The notes under the pieces were generated by a model, which was not told the origin of the DNA, searched no databases, and saw only the letters and a list, made by a program, of their open reading frames with translations. The position numbers were made by a program, and so were the translations under genes. Shown one piece after another: positions 32,500 to 40,668 of a DNA stretch of 42,370 nt (positions within the stretch are counted from its first letter, which is position 1; each line of letters starts with the position of its first letter). The stretch comes from Pseudorhizobium tarimense. GTDB lineage: Bacteria; Pseudomonadota; Alphaproteobacteria; Rhizobiales; Rhizobiaceae. Location of the stretch: assembly GCF_022968135.1 (NCBI RefSeq), contig NZ_JALJRA010000030.1, forward strand, positions 1 to 42,370. Direction: 5' to 3'.

Positions 32500-32551
32500 G
32501 GGCGGACGCAAACTCCCTACGCGGTCGATTTCGCGCATGACGAAACTTCAA

Positions 32552-32570
32552 CTTGGCCCAAAAATTGCTT
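32552..32570 (+). promoter_or_regulatory. Sigma-54-like -24/-12 site, reversed relative to rpoN
   Basis: CTTGGCCCAAAAATTGCTT on the plus strand has the invariant GG and GC dinucleotides with exactly 10 bases between them and TTGCT at -12; it differs from the TGGCACG-N4-TTGCW consensus at two positions of the -24 half. It lies 53-71 bases upstream of the rpoN ATG, pointing away from rpoN into the lptB 3' end. Such a site could let sigma-54 block its own gene. Confidence 0.45.
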
Positions 32571-32620
32571 TTTTGAAAGATTTGGTCAAGCGCCCGTAGG
32601 GGGGACGCTAACTTTATTGC

Positions 32621-33424
32621 TCAAAGAGTGAACTTGTCGCCCAAATAGAGGCGCCGCACGTCTGGATTGTTGACGATATCGTCCGCGCGGCCGTGAGTGA
32701 GCACTTCCCCTGCGTGGATGATATAGGCGCGGTCGATGAGGCCCAGCGTCTCGCGCACATTGTGGTCGGTGATCAGCACGCCGATGCCGCGTGCGGTCAG
32801 GTGCCGAACCAGGTTCTGAATGTCGGACACCGAGATCGGGTCCACGCCGGCAAAGGGCTCGTCGAGCAGCATGAAGGCCGGATCGGTCGCCAGCGCGCGG
32901 GCAATTTCCAGCCGCCGCCGCTCGCCGCCCGAGAGCGCAACAGCCGCGGATTTGCGCAGGTGTCCGATGTGGAATTCGGCAAGCAGTTCGTCGAGCTTGC
33001 GCTCCCGCCGGTCACGGTCGTTGTCGTGCACCTCCAGAACGGCCCGGATGTTCTGCTCTACGCTCAGCCCGCGGAATATCGAGGCTTCCTGCGGCAGGTA
33101 GCCGACGCCGAGGCGCGCGCGCCGATACATTGGCATGGTGGTGACTTCATTGCCGTTGATGGCAATCATGCCTTCGTCAACCGGCACAAGTCCGGTGATC
33201 ATGTAGAAGCAGGTGGTCTTGCCAGCACCGTTGGGACCGAGCAGTCCGACAGCCTCTCCGCGACGAACGACCAGAGACACGCCATTGACGACGCGGCGCG
33301 TGTCATAGGTCTTCGACAGGCCATGCGCAACGAGCGTGCCCTCGTAGCGGGCCCGGTCTTTGGCGGTGAAAGGCACTCGGGTGCCGGGCTTCTTGGCCAG
33401 CATGTTCGACAGGGAAAACTTCAC
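32621..33424 (-). CDS. lptB: LPS export ABC transporter ATP-binding protein LptB
   Basis: A 267-residue ATPase driving LptFG in lipopolysaccharide transport to the outer membrane. Seen: Walker A GLLGPNGAGKTTCF (62-74), Q-loop and GVGYLPQEASIFRGLSVEQN, signature LSGGERRRLEIARAL, Walker B FMLLDEPFAGVDP and switch His in LITDHNVRETL. The N-terminus carries about 30 residues before EGTLVAHGLSKTYD, an extension seen in rhizobial LptB. Ten bases separate it from lptA. Downstream 121 bases lead to rpoN. Confidence 0.95.
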   Translation of the reverse strand: MKFSLSNMLAKKPGTRVPFTAKDRARYEGTLVAHGLSKTYDTRRVVNGVSLVVRRGEAVGLLGPNGAGKTTCFYMITGLVPVDEGMIAINGNEVTTMPMYRRARLGVGYLPQEASIFRGLSVEQNIRAVLEVHDNDRDRRERKLDELLAEFHIGHLRKSAAVALSGGERRRLEIARALATDPAFMLLDEPFAGVDPISVSDIQNLVRHLTARGIGVLITDHNVRETLGLIDRAYIIHAGEVLTHGRADDIVNNPDVRRLYLGDKFTL

Positions 33425-33434
33425 GAGTAAGCCG

Positions 33435-33992
33435 TTACTGCTGCTGCTGGCGCGACTTCGGGTCGAGCAGGATTTCCACCCGGCCGCCGCAGGAATCGAG
33501 CTTGGCTTCGCCGGTGTTCATCAGCACGGTTAGCTTGCAGCCCTTGAAAACGTTCGGCCCTTCGGAAAGGACGACCTGCTCGCCGGTCAGAACAAAGGTT
33601 TGGCTCGCCATGTCGAACTGGCCCTTGTCGGCCGTCGCCTGCTGCTCGCCAGAGCTGAGGAACACCTTGTCGTCCATGAAGATCTTGTCGATGTCGGTGT
33701 TGCCGGACGTCATCGACCCGCCTTCGCCGGTATAGAGCACCGTCATCTTGCCGGCGCGCATGGTGGTGCCGCCCTGAACGACCTTCACATTGCCGGTGAA
33801 ATAGGCCTTCTTTTCCTGCTCCTTGATCTCCAACTGGTCGCTTTCGATCTGGATGGGCTCGTCGTTCGACAACTTCATCCCGTCCATCTGCCGCGTCGTG
33901 TTCTGCGCGGTAGCAGGGGCTGCCGCGCCGATACAAAGGGCAGCGACGGTGATCAGGGCGGCAGAAATCGATTTCGTTCGGGTAAAGGTCAT
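33435..33992 (-). CDS. lptA: LPS transport periplasmic protein LptA
   Basis: A 185-residue periplasmic bridge protein. Signal peptide MTFTRTKSISAALITVAALC with cleavage about ATAQ. The beta-jellyroll OstA repeats are visible: IQIESDQLEIKEQEKKAYFT, GNVKVVQGGTTMRAGKMTVL, DKVFLSSGEQQATADKGQFD and VLTGEQVVLSEG. It links LptC (inner membrane) to LptD (outer membrane). It lies 12 bases after lptC and 10 before lptB, one operon. The C-terminal poly-Gln tail (RQQQQ) is probably unstructured. Confidence 0.92.
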   Translation of the reverse strand: MTFTRTKSISAALITVAALCIGAAAPATAQNTTRQMDGMKLSNDEPIQIESDQLEIKEQEKKAYFTGNVKVVQGGTTMRAGKMTVLYTGEGGSMTSGNTDIDKIFMDDKVFLSSGEQQATADKGQFDMASQTFVLTGEQVVLSEGPNVFKGCKLTVLMNTGEAKLDSCGGRVEILLDPKSRQQQQ

Positions 33993-34004
33993 GGTGGCCC
34001 GGCT

Positions 34005-34673
34005 CTAGTTGCCTTTGTTGCGAAGTGCGGCGGGGTCGATGTTTACCCGAACCTGCCCTGAAAATGTGATGGTATGCCCGTTATCCGCTATATTGAGGGA
34101 CTGCGCAACTATGGAAGCCTCCCCCGTGGTTATTGCGACCGCGTCCTTCGTGGCCAGCGTGCCGCCCTTCACATCGAGGTCGGCCGACTGGAACTTTGCG
34201 GTCGTTCCATTGCTCAGGTTGACGTCGAACGGTGCCGTCAATTGCATCCGGTCCGTGCCACGATCGAAAATGCCAGACTGTGCGATAACGCGCGCGATCG
34301 TGTTCTCGTCCACCGGGACTGCGGCCTTCACATCCTCGAGCGTGATCATGTTCGGGTTGGCGATATCCTGCAGCGCCCGCACCGCCGTCATCGAATAGCT
34401 GATGCCGTCGGCGTTACGGCCGGCGATCGCAGGGCGCTCCATGACGATCTTGCCGTCTTCGATGCGCGCGCTCTCCACCCGGAGGTTTTCCGGCAGGTAG
34501 GCGCGGATCACCGAGACGCCGATGAAGACCAGCGAGATCACGACGGCTGCGATCGGCAGCCAGATCCGCAGCTTGCGCACGCGTGCGGAATGCCGCAGCG
34601 CCGCGCCGTAGGCGTCGCCGTCCGCAGGGCCGGCAAAGGCCGGCACGGGAGATTTTAGCATTCTCTGCAGCAT
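34005..34673 (-). CDS. lptC: LPS export protein LptC
   Basis: A 222-residue inner-membrane-anchored protein with one transmembrane helix (IWLPIAAVVISLVFIGVSVI) and a periplasmic LptC/OstA-like domain (VESARIEDGKIVMERPAIAG, YSMTAVRALQDIANPNMITL, and QLTAPFDVNLSNGTTAKFQS). It receives LPS from LptBFG and hands it to LptA. Start at ATG 34673 (MLQRMLKSPVPAF) is the most plausible of several; the frame is open to 34757. It is divergent from sppA; the rnd gene that often precedes lptC in rhizobia is not here. Confidence 0.88.
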   Translation of the reverse strand: MLQRMLKSPVPAFAGPADGDAYGAALRHSARVRKLRIWLPIAAVVISLVFIGVSVIRAYLPENLRVESARIEDGKIVMERPAIAGRNADGISYSMTAVRALQDIANPNMITLEDVKAAVPVDENTIARVIAQSGIFDRGTDRMQLTAPFDVNLSNGTTAKFQSADLDVKGGTLATKDAVAITTGEASIVAQSLNIADNGHTITFSGQVRVNIDPAALRNKGN

Positions 34674-34865
34674 CGGCCGGATGTGCTTCCTCTTTCTCCG
34701 CACTATGTTATCGCCCACTCGTAGGGCGAGCGGAGTGGCTTCCGTATTTCGGCGCAATATGGTTTTTTATGCATCAACAAACAATAACGGCCAACATAAA
34801 AACGTGATAGCCGACGCGCAGGAGGGGCAACCGCTCCGGCCGCCATCGGACAAAAGGGAAATCTC

Positions 34866-35819
34866 ATGGACCAATTGGCAATCCTCGACCGCCGGCGGTT
34901 GCGGCGCAAGCTCACCTTCTGGCGCGTTCTGGCGCTCCTCGTAATCGTCGGCCTCGGCTTTGCCCTCTACCGCTTGGGCGGCGGCGAGGGCGGCGTGGTG
35001 CTGCCGCATGTGGCGCAGGTCAAGATCACAGGCATGATCCAGGACGATACCGAGCTCCTCGAGCGGCTGGAGGAGATTGCCGAAAACGATAGCGCCAAGG
35101 CGCTGGTTGTCTCCATCTCCTCGCCGGGCGGCACCACCTATGGCGGCGAGCGCATCTTCGAGGCGATCCGCGCGGTCGCCGAGAAGAAGCCGGTCGTTTC
35201 CGACATCCGCACGCTTGCCGCCTCCGCCGGCTACATGATCGCCGCTGCCGGTGACACGATCGTCGCCGGCGACAATTCCATCACCGGCTCGATCGGCGTC
35301 ATCTTCCAGTATCCGCAGATCGCCGAGATGATGGACAAGCTCGGTATCTCGCTGGAGGAGATCAAATCCGCGCCGCTCAAGGCGGAGCCGTCTCCCTTCC
35401 ACCCGCCGAGCGAGGCGGCCCAGCAGATGATCCGCTCCATGATCATGGATAGCTACGACTGGTTCGTCGATCTGGTTGCCGAACGCCGCCAACTGTCGCG
35501 CGAGGAAGCACTGCGGCTTGCCGACGGCTCGATCTTCACCGGTCGCCAGGCTCTGAGGGCGCGCCTCATCGATACGCTGGGCGGTGAGCCCGAAATTCGC
35601 GCCTACCTGGAGAGCCGGGGGATCAGCCAAGATCTGCCGATAGTGGAGTGGAAGGACAGCGAAGACTCCTCCTCGCTCTGGTTCGCCCGTGCCATGGCCA
35701 ACTTCGTCCGGCTCACGGGGCTGAGCGAAGTCTTCGGACCGGGAGCGCTGCGCCCCTGGGGCGGCGATAAGTTGTTCCTTGACGGTCTGGTTTCGGTTTG
35801 GCAGGTTGGAAAAGAGTGA
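34866..35819 (+). CDS. sppA: Signal peptide peptidase SppA, short form
   Basis: A 317-residue S49-family membrane serine protease that degrades cleaved signal peptides. One N-terminal transmembrane helix (FWRVLALLVIVGLGFALYRL). The peptidase region has VVSISSPGGTTYGGERIFEA, catalytic Ser120 in RTLAASAGYMIAAAGD, TGSIGVIFQYP and the likely general-base Lys172 in KSAPLKAEPSPF. Length corresponds to the single-domain (B. subtilis-like) form. ATG 34866. Followed by ihfB after 26 bases and lapA, a cluster usual in rhizobia. Confidence 0.93.
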   Translation: MDQLAILDRRRLRRKLTFWRVLALLVIVGLGFALYRLGGGEGGVVLPHVAQVKITGMIQDDTELLERLEEIAENDSAKALVVSISSPGGTTYGGERIFEAIRAVAEKKPVVSDIRTLAASAGYMIAAAGDTIVAGDNSITGSIGVIFQYPQIAEMMDKLGISLEEIKSAPLKAEPSPFHPPSEAAQQMIRSMIMDSYDWFVDLVAERRQLSREEALRLADGSIFTGRQALRARLIDTLGGEPEIRAYLESRGISQDLPIVEWKDSEDSSSLWFARAMANFVRLTGLSEVFGPGALRPWGGDKLFLDGLVSVWQVGKE

Positions 35820-35845
35820 AAACCTAAATTTTTCAGGGGGCAAAC

Positions 35846-36145
35846 GTGATCAAGTCCGAACTGGTGCAGATCGTCGCAACACGTAATCCGCACCTCTACC
35901 ATCGCGATGTCGAGAACATCGTCAATGCGGTTCTCGACGAGATCACCGATGCGCTGGCTTCCGGAAACCGCGTCGAACTGCGCGGTTTCGGCGCCTTTTC
36001 CGTCAAGAACCGTCCGTCTCGCTCGGGCCGCAACCCGCGCACGGGCGAGTCCGTCTTCGTCGAAGAAAAGTGGGTTCCCTTCTTCAAGACGGGAAAGGAA
36101 TTGCGTGAACGCCTCAACCCCGGCATGGGCGACGAGGCGGATTGA
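35846..36145 (+). CDS. ihfB: Integration host factor beta subunit
   Basis: A 99-residue DNA-bending protein of the HU/IHF family that pairs with IhfA. Seen: MIKSELVQIVATRNPHLYHR, IVNAVLDEITDALASGNRVE, and the flexible arm LRGFGAFSVKNRPSRSGRNP ending RTGE. RGFGAF plus the Pro-containing arm (RNPRTGE) and the KTGKELRERLN C-terminus identify IhfB rather than HU. IHF also assists many sigma-54 promoters. ATG 35846 follows AGGGGG. A hairpin follows the gene. Confidence 0.95.
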   Translation: MIKSELVQIVATRNPHLYHRDVENIVNAVLDEITDALASGNRVELRGFGAFSVKNRPSRSGRNPRTGESVFVEEKWVPFFKTGKELRERLNPGMGDEAD

Positions 36146-36180
36146 CGTGCGTTTACACCATCCCGGCAGATGCTCTTGAA

Positions 36181-36198
36181 AGGCGCCGCAAGGCGCCT
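36181..36198 (+). terminator. GC-rich hairpin after ihfB
   Basis: AGGCGCC (36181-36187) and GGCGCCT (36192-36198) form a perfect 7-bp stem with a GCAA tetraloop, 35 bases after the ihfB stop. A T run is lacking, so it may be a weak terminator or an RNA-stabilising hairpin between ihfB and lapA. Confidence 0.45.
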
Positions 36199-36220
36199 AT
36201 TCTGCCTCAGGAGGGCGAGA

Positions 36221-36256
36221 ATGAGCCCCAGGCTTAGACGAGGCGGAGACAGATGA
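36221..36256 (+). CDS. Leader peptide overlapping the lapA start, 11 aa
   Basis: ATG 36221 lies five bases after a full AGGAGGG and encodes MSPRLRRGGDR, ending in a TGA that overlaps the lapA ATG (ATGA at 36253-36256). The ribosome site is stronger than lapA's own GGAG. The arrangement would couple lapA translation to the leader. No homology evidence exists for such a short frame. Confidence 0.35.
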   Translation: MSPRLRRGGDR

Positions 36257-36600
36257 CAAAGCTCAAGAAGATCCTCACCCTGCTGATCCTGGTGCCGCTC
36301 GGCGTGCTGCTCATCGTCCTCTCAGTCGCCAATCGGCAGAGCGTGACGCTCGCACTCAACCCGTTCCGCCCGGCAGACAGCGTTCTTTCCCTTACTGCCC
36401 CATTCTTCCTCTTCCTGCTCCTTGCGCTCATCCTTGGCATGCTGATCGGCTCGATCGGTACCTGGTGGACGCAAGGGCGGTACCGCAAGCAGGCTCGCAT
36501 TGAGGCACGCGAGGCGATCAAGTGGCAGACAGAGGCTGACCGGCAGAAGGCCCAGTCGCCGGCCGTTGTGCCTGCAGGTCCGGCGCTCCCTCGCAACTGA
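36253..36600 (+). CDS. lapA: LapA-domain (DUF1049) inner-membrane protein
   Basis: A 115-residue membrane protein with two transmembrane helices (about 7-26, ILTLLILVPLGVLLIVLSVA, and about 50-72, FFLFLLLALILGMLIGSIGT) and a basic cytoplasmic tail. NRQSVTLALNPF between them is the DUF1049 signature. In E. coli LapA works with LapB in regulating LPS synthesis; the presence of lpt genes 2 kb away is notable, though on a separate transcription unit. ATG 36253 follows GGAG and overlaps the leader stop. Confidence 0.85.
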   Translation: MTKLKKILTLLILVPLGVLLIVLSVANRQSVTLALNPFRPADSVLSLTAPFFLFLLLALILGMLIGSIGTWWTQGRYRKQARIEAREAIKWQTEADRQKAQSPAVVPAGPALPRN

Positions 36601-36650
36601 CGCGGTGCTGAACCTCTTCCTTTCAGACGCGGCTTGCTTATCTTTTCGCC

Positions 36651-39173
36651 GTGGATCTCGTCGAAACCTCATCCGCCGGCCGTGACGCCGCCACTCTGCC
36701 CCGGCCGTTCCTGAAATGGTTCGCCGAGAAGGGCTGGGCGCCGCGTGCCCATCAGCTCGAGCTGCTGGCGAGGGCGCAGGGTGGCGAGAACATGCTGCTG
36801 ATCGCGCCCACCGGCGCTGGGAAGACGCTCGCGGGCTTTCTGCCGTCGCTTACCGATCTCACGAACCGGGGCAAGATCACTCCGGGCTCCGCCTTTACCG
36901 GCATCCACACGCTCTACATCTCGCCGTTGAAGGCGCTGGCGGTCGATATCGAGCGCAACCTGATGAAGCCCGTCTCGGAGATGGGCCTGCCGGTGACCAT
37001 CGAGAATCGCACCGGCGACACGCCACAGGCGAAACGACAGCGCCAGAAGCTGACCCCGCCCGACATCTTGTTGACCACGCCCGAACAGGTCGCGCTGCTG
37101 CTCGCCAACAAGGAGGCGGAGCGCTTCTTCAAGGACCTGAAATACGTGGTCCTCGACGAGCTGCATTCGCTGGTGGCGTCGAAGCGAGGACACCTGCTGT
37201 CGCTCGGCCTTGCCCGCATCCGCCGGCATGCGCCGCAGATGCAGACGATCGGTCTGTCTGCCACCGTCGCGGATCCGATGGACCTGCAGCGCTGGCTGGT
37301 GCCTCAAGGGGAGGACACTTCGCCCCCAGCCGGCCTTGTCCATGTGCAGGGCGGCGCCGCCCCCGACATCACGATCTTGGATACCGACAAGCGCATCCCC
37401 TGGTCGGGCCATGTCTCCACCTATGCGATCCCGGAGGTCTACGAGGAGATCAAGCGCCACAAGACGACGCTGATCTTCGTCAACACCCGCTTCCAGGCCG
37501 AACTCCTGTTTCAGGAGCTCTGGACGATCAACGAGGACAACCTGCCGATCGCGCTCCACCACGGCTCGCTCGATGCGGGCCAGCGGCGGCGTGTGGAAGC
37601 GGCCATGGCGGCCAACAAGCTGCGCGCTGTGGTGGCGACCTCCACCCTCGATCTCGGCCTGGACTGGGGTGACGTCGATCTTGTCGTCCATGTCGGTGCG
37701 CCGAAGGGAGCCTCGCGCCTTGCCCAGCGCATCGGCCGCTCCAACCATCGGATGGACGAGCCGTCCAAGGCAATTCTCGTGCCGGCAAACCGCTTCGAGG
37801 TCATGGAATGCCAGGCGGCGCTCGATGCCAATTATCTCGGCGCCCAGGATACGCCGCCAGTGGGGGAGGGGGCGCTCGACGTGCTCGCCCAGCACATCCT
37901 CGGCATGGCCTGCGCCAAGCCATTCGATCCGCTGGAGCTCTATGAGGAAATTACCAGCGCCTCGCCCTACGCCGAACTATCCTGGGAAATGTTCGAACGC
38001 GCCGTCGATTTCGTCGCGACCGGCGGCTATGCGCTCCGCTCCTACGAACGCTATGCCAAGATCCGCAAGACGCAGGAGGGCCGCTGGCGCGTCTCCAACC
38101 CACAGGTCGCGCAGCAGTACCGTCTGAACCTCGGCACCATTGTGGAAGCGACCGAACTCAACGTCCGTCTGGTGAAGCGCAACGCCAAGGGAACTCTCGG
38201 GCGCGGCGGGCTTTCTCTCGGAAAGGTAGAGGAATATTTCCTCGAACAGCTGGTGCAGGGCGATACCTTCCTCTTCGCCGGTAAGGTTCTCCGCTTTGAA
38301 GGCATCCGCGAAAACGAGTGCCTCGTCTCCAATGCCTTCTCCATGGACCCGAAGATCCCGGCCTATGCTGGAGGCAAGTTTCCGCTCACCACCTATCTGG
38401 CGGATCAGGTCCGCGGGATGTTGGCTGATCCGAAGCGGTGGCAGGCACTTCCCGACCAGGTCCGCGAGTGGCTGGAGATTCAGCAGGACCGCTCGATGCT
38501 GCCGAGCAAGGACGAACTGCTGATCGAGACCTTTCCGCGCGGCAAGCGCTTCTTCATGATCGCCTACTGCTTCGAGGGCAGGCTTGCCCACCAGACGCTC
38601 GGAATGTTGCTCACCCGCCGGCTGGAGCGTCTCGGCGCCCGTCCCCTCGGGTTTGTCGCGACTGACTATTCGCTCGCCGTATGGGCGCTAAATGACATCG
38701 GCGGAATGCTCGACGGCGGCCGCATCAGCCTCACGGACCTCTTCGACGAGGACATATTGGGCGACGATCTTGAGGCCTGGCTCGACGAAAGCTACATGTT
38801 GAAGCGCACCTTCCGCAATTGCGCCGTGATTTCCGGCTTGATCGAACGGCGTCACCCGGGGAAGGAAAAGACGGGTCGCCAGGTGACGGTATCGACCGAC
38901 CTCATCTACGACGTTCTCCGCAGCCATGAACCGGATCATATCCTGCTGGAAGCGACGCGGCGGGATGCGGCAACCGGTCTTTTGGATATCGGGCGGCTTG
39001 GCGATATGTTGGCGCGAATCAAGGGGCACATCACCCACCGCGATCTCAACCACGTTTCGCCGCTCGCCGTTCCCATCATGTTGGAGATCGGCCGGGAATC
39101 GGTTCCGGGAGAGGCGCAGGACGCGGTGCTGCAGGAAGCCGCCGAGGAACTGATTGCGGAGGCGCTCTCCTGA
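36651..39173 (+). CDS. Ligase-associated DNA damage response DEXH-box helicase (Lhr-type)
   Basis: An 840-residue superfamily 2 helicase. N-terminal RecA domain: HQLELLARAQGGENMLLIAP followed by Walker A TGAGKT (54-59), YISPLKALAVDIERNL, RTGDTPQAKR, TTPEQVALLL, the DEXH motif VLDELHSL and GLSATVADP. Second RecA domain: TLIFVNTRFQAELLF, ALHHGSLDAGQRRRVEAAMA, TSTLDLGLDWGDVDLVVHVG and QRIGRSNHRM. Then a winged-helix and Lhr-type C-terminal domain. GTG start 36651. The stop overlaps pdeM (TGATG), the typical helicase-PdeM pair; the associated DNA ligase and exonuclease genes are not in the window. Confidence 0.92.
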   Translation: MDLVETSSAGRDAATLPRPFLKWFAEKGWAPRAHQLELLARAQGGENMLLIAPTGAGKTLAGFLPSLTDLTNRGKITPGSAFTGIHTLYISPLKALAVDIERNLMKPVSEMGLPVTIENRTGDTPQAKRQRQKLTPPDILLTTPEQVALLLANKEAERFFKDLKYVVLDELHSLVASKRGHLLSLGLARIRRHAPQMQTIGLSATVADPMDLQRWLVPQGEDTSPPAGLVHVQGGAAPDITILDTDKRIPWSGHVSTYAIPEVYEEIKRHKTTLIFVNTRFQAELLFQELWTINEDNLPIALHHGSLDAGQRRRVEAAMAANKLRAVVATSTLDLGLDWGDVDLVVHVGAPKGASRLAQRIGRSNHRMDEPSKAILVPANRFEVMECQAALDANYLGAQDTPPVGEGALDVLAQHILGMACAKPFDPLELYEEITSASPYAELSWEMFERAVDFVATGGYALRSYERYAKIRKTQEGRWRVSNPQVAQQYRLNLGTIVEATELNVRLVKRNAKGTLGRGGLSLGKVEEYFLEQLVQGDTFLFAGKVLRFEGIRENECLVSNAFSMDPKIPAYAGGKFPLTTYLADQVRGMLADPKRWQALPDQVREWLEIQQDRSMLPSKDELLIETFPRGKRFFMIAYCFEGRLAHQTLGMLLTRRLERLGARPLGFVATDYSLAVWALNDIGGMLDGGRISLTDLFDEDILGDDLEAWLDESYMLKRTFRNCAVISGLIERRHPGKEKTGRQVTVSTDLIYDVLRSHEPDHILLEATRRDAATGLLDIGRLGDMLARIKGHITHRDLNHVSPLAVPIMLEIGRESVPGEAQDAVLQEAAEELIAEALS

Positions 39174-39937
39174 TGCCCTTCGCGCCATGGAAAGACAGAC
39201 GCTTGATGCACCGCCTCGGGCTTGCCGCCCGTACAGCAGCTTTGACGGGCCGCGAGGCTGGATCGGAAGAAGCCGTTGTCCACGGCGTGGCAGCGGTCTG
39301 CGATCCGCTGGGCGCACTTTACCTGCCGGACGCCGGTGCGCTGGTTGTTTCGGACCTCCACCTCGAGAAGGGCGCGGCCTTCGCACGCCGCGGCATGATG
39401 CTGCCGCCCTACGACACGATCGCGACGCTCAACATCCTGGCCGCAGTAATCGCACGCTATGATCCGAGAACCGTCATATCGCTCGGCGACAATTTCCACG
39501 ACCGCAAGGGATCAGCCCACCTGCCGGACGACCTCAGGGCGCTGGTTGGCGCGATGGGCCGAGGCCGCGACTGGATTTGGATCAACGGCAATCATGATCC
39601 GGACGGCACGACCGATCTTCCGGGCACCTCCGTCGATGAGCTGCTTTATGGCGGCCTCGTCTTCCGCCACGAACCGAGCCTCACGTTCGGCAAGGGCGAG
39701 GTTGCCGGTCACCTGCACCCGTCCGCGACGGTCCGCCGCCGGGAGAAATATGTTCGCCGCCCCTGTTTCGCCACCGACGGCCTGCGGCTGCTGATGCCAG
39801 CCTTCGGCGTGCTGGCCGGCGGGCTCGACCTCAACCACAAGGCCATGCACGGCCTCTTCGACCGCCAGGCACTCGTCGCCCATCTGCTCGGCCGCGACCG
39901 CATCTATTCCGTCCGCTACGCCAATCTTCTCGGCTGA
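39173..39937 (+). CDS. pdeM: Ligase-associated DNA damage response endonuclease PdeM
   Basis: A 254-residue calcineurin-like metallophosphoesterase. All metal motifs are visible: SDLHLEKG (60-67), SLGDNFHD, NGNHD, and GHLHP. Each matches the two-metal site of the PdeM family, nucleases that accompany Lhr-type helicase and ATP-dependent ligase in DNA repair. ATG 39173 overlaps the helicase stop, so translation is coupled; an internal ATG 12 codons downstream is an alternative start. The product is otherwise of normal length. Confidence 0.9.
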   Translation: MPFAPWKDRRLMHRLGLAARTAALTGREAGSEEAVVHGVAAVCDPLGALYLPDAGALVVSDLHLEKGAAFARRGMMLPPYDTIATLNILAAVIARYDPRTVISLGDNFHDRKGSAHLPDDLRALVGAMGRGRDWIWINGNHDPDGTTDLPGTSVDELLYGGLVFRHEPSLTFGKGEVAGHLHPSATVRRREKYVRRPCFATDGLRLLMPAFGVLAGGLDLNHKAMHGLFDRQALVAHLLGRDRIYSVRYANLLG

Positions 39938-39971
39938 ACTATCGGGCGGTTGCGCAAATCCCTTGGCGAGA

Positions 39972-39994
39972 ACCGGTCCGGTCGGACGACCGGT
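39972..39994. terminator. Inverted repeat between pdeM and the anti-sigma remnant
   Basis: ACCGGTC (39972-39978) and GACCGGT (39988-39994) form a 7-bp stem with a 9-base loop, 35 bases after pdeM. No T run; a possible weak bidirectional terminator between convergent units. Confidence 0.35.
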
Positions 39995-40012
39995 CGGCGA
40001 ACCTCTGGCATC

Positions 40013-40668
40013 CTACAGCGTGATCTCGTAGAGCTGCGAAGCCTGCGGCAGGGGAAGTGGCGGCCCTTCCAGGCGTGATGCCTCCCATCCTCCAGAAGGC
40101 CGAGCGAAACAGGCCCCGTCTCCTGCGAAGGTAGCGTCCAAACCTCCACCGCCTTGTCCGCCGGCACGCGGATGTCGGCGAGAAGGCGGATCTGAGCTGT
40201 GTCGTTGCCGAAATCCTCTACCACCGCCTGCACCTCGCCCGCCTCGTTCAGAAGCACGGCGATCACGACGGGGTCCGCGTGGCGCCCGAGGCTCCAGGTC
40301 AAGGCGACGGCTAGCACCAGTGAGGCGGCCATTGACGAGAGGGCGGCTGCCCGCCAGCCGGCGCGGCGATTGTCGTTGGCAGCGGCGGTGAGCGCAGCTT
40401 CCGGTGCAAGTGTCGCGCCTCCAAGCGGCACGGCGGCATCGCCATCTGATAAGCCAGCTTCAATCCTTGCCCAGAGCCCCACCGGCACGTCGACCAGTTC
40501 CACCGTCAGGTCGAGCGGCAGGTAACGCTCTTGGCTTGCGGCGATCGCTGTACGCAATGCCGGATTCCGCTCGCTCTCTTGTTCCAGCGCCTGCTGCTCC
40601 GCCCGGTCGAGTAGGCCCAGCACGTATTCATCAGCAATCTCTGGGATGGTGGCGTTGTCGAACCTCAT
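40013..40668 (-). pseudogene. Anti-sigma factor (RskA/ChrR-like), frameshifted and with a premature stop
   Basis: Reading from ATG 40668 the product starts MRFDNATIPEIADEYVLGLL with the anti-sigma ZAS-like helical start (DEYVLGLLDRAEQQALEQES), then LWARIEAGL, a Pro/Ala linker, one transmembrane helix (AAALSSMAASLVLAVALTWS), then an RskA-type periplasmic domain with ADKAVEVWTLPSQETGPVSL. One C is missing in the run at 40051-40054; after it the neighbouring frame continues as expected with LPQASQLYEITL but meets TAG at 40013-40015 where relatives have a Glu-like codon. The ATG overlaps the sigma-factor stop (ATGA), showing the two were coupled. The N-terminal, sigma-binding part is intact and might still be functional. 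Confidence 0.75.
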
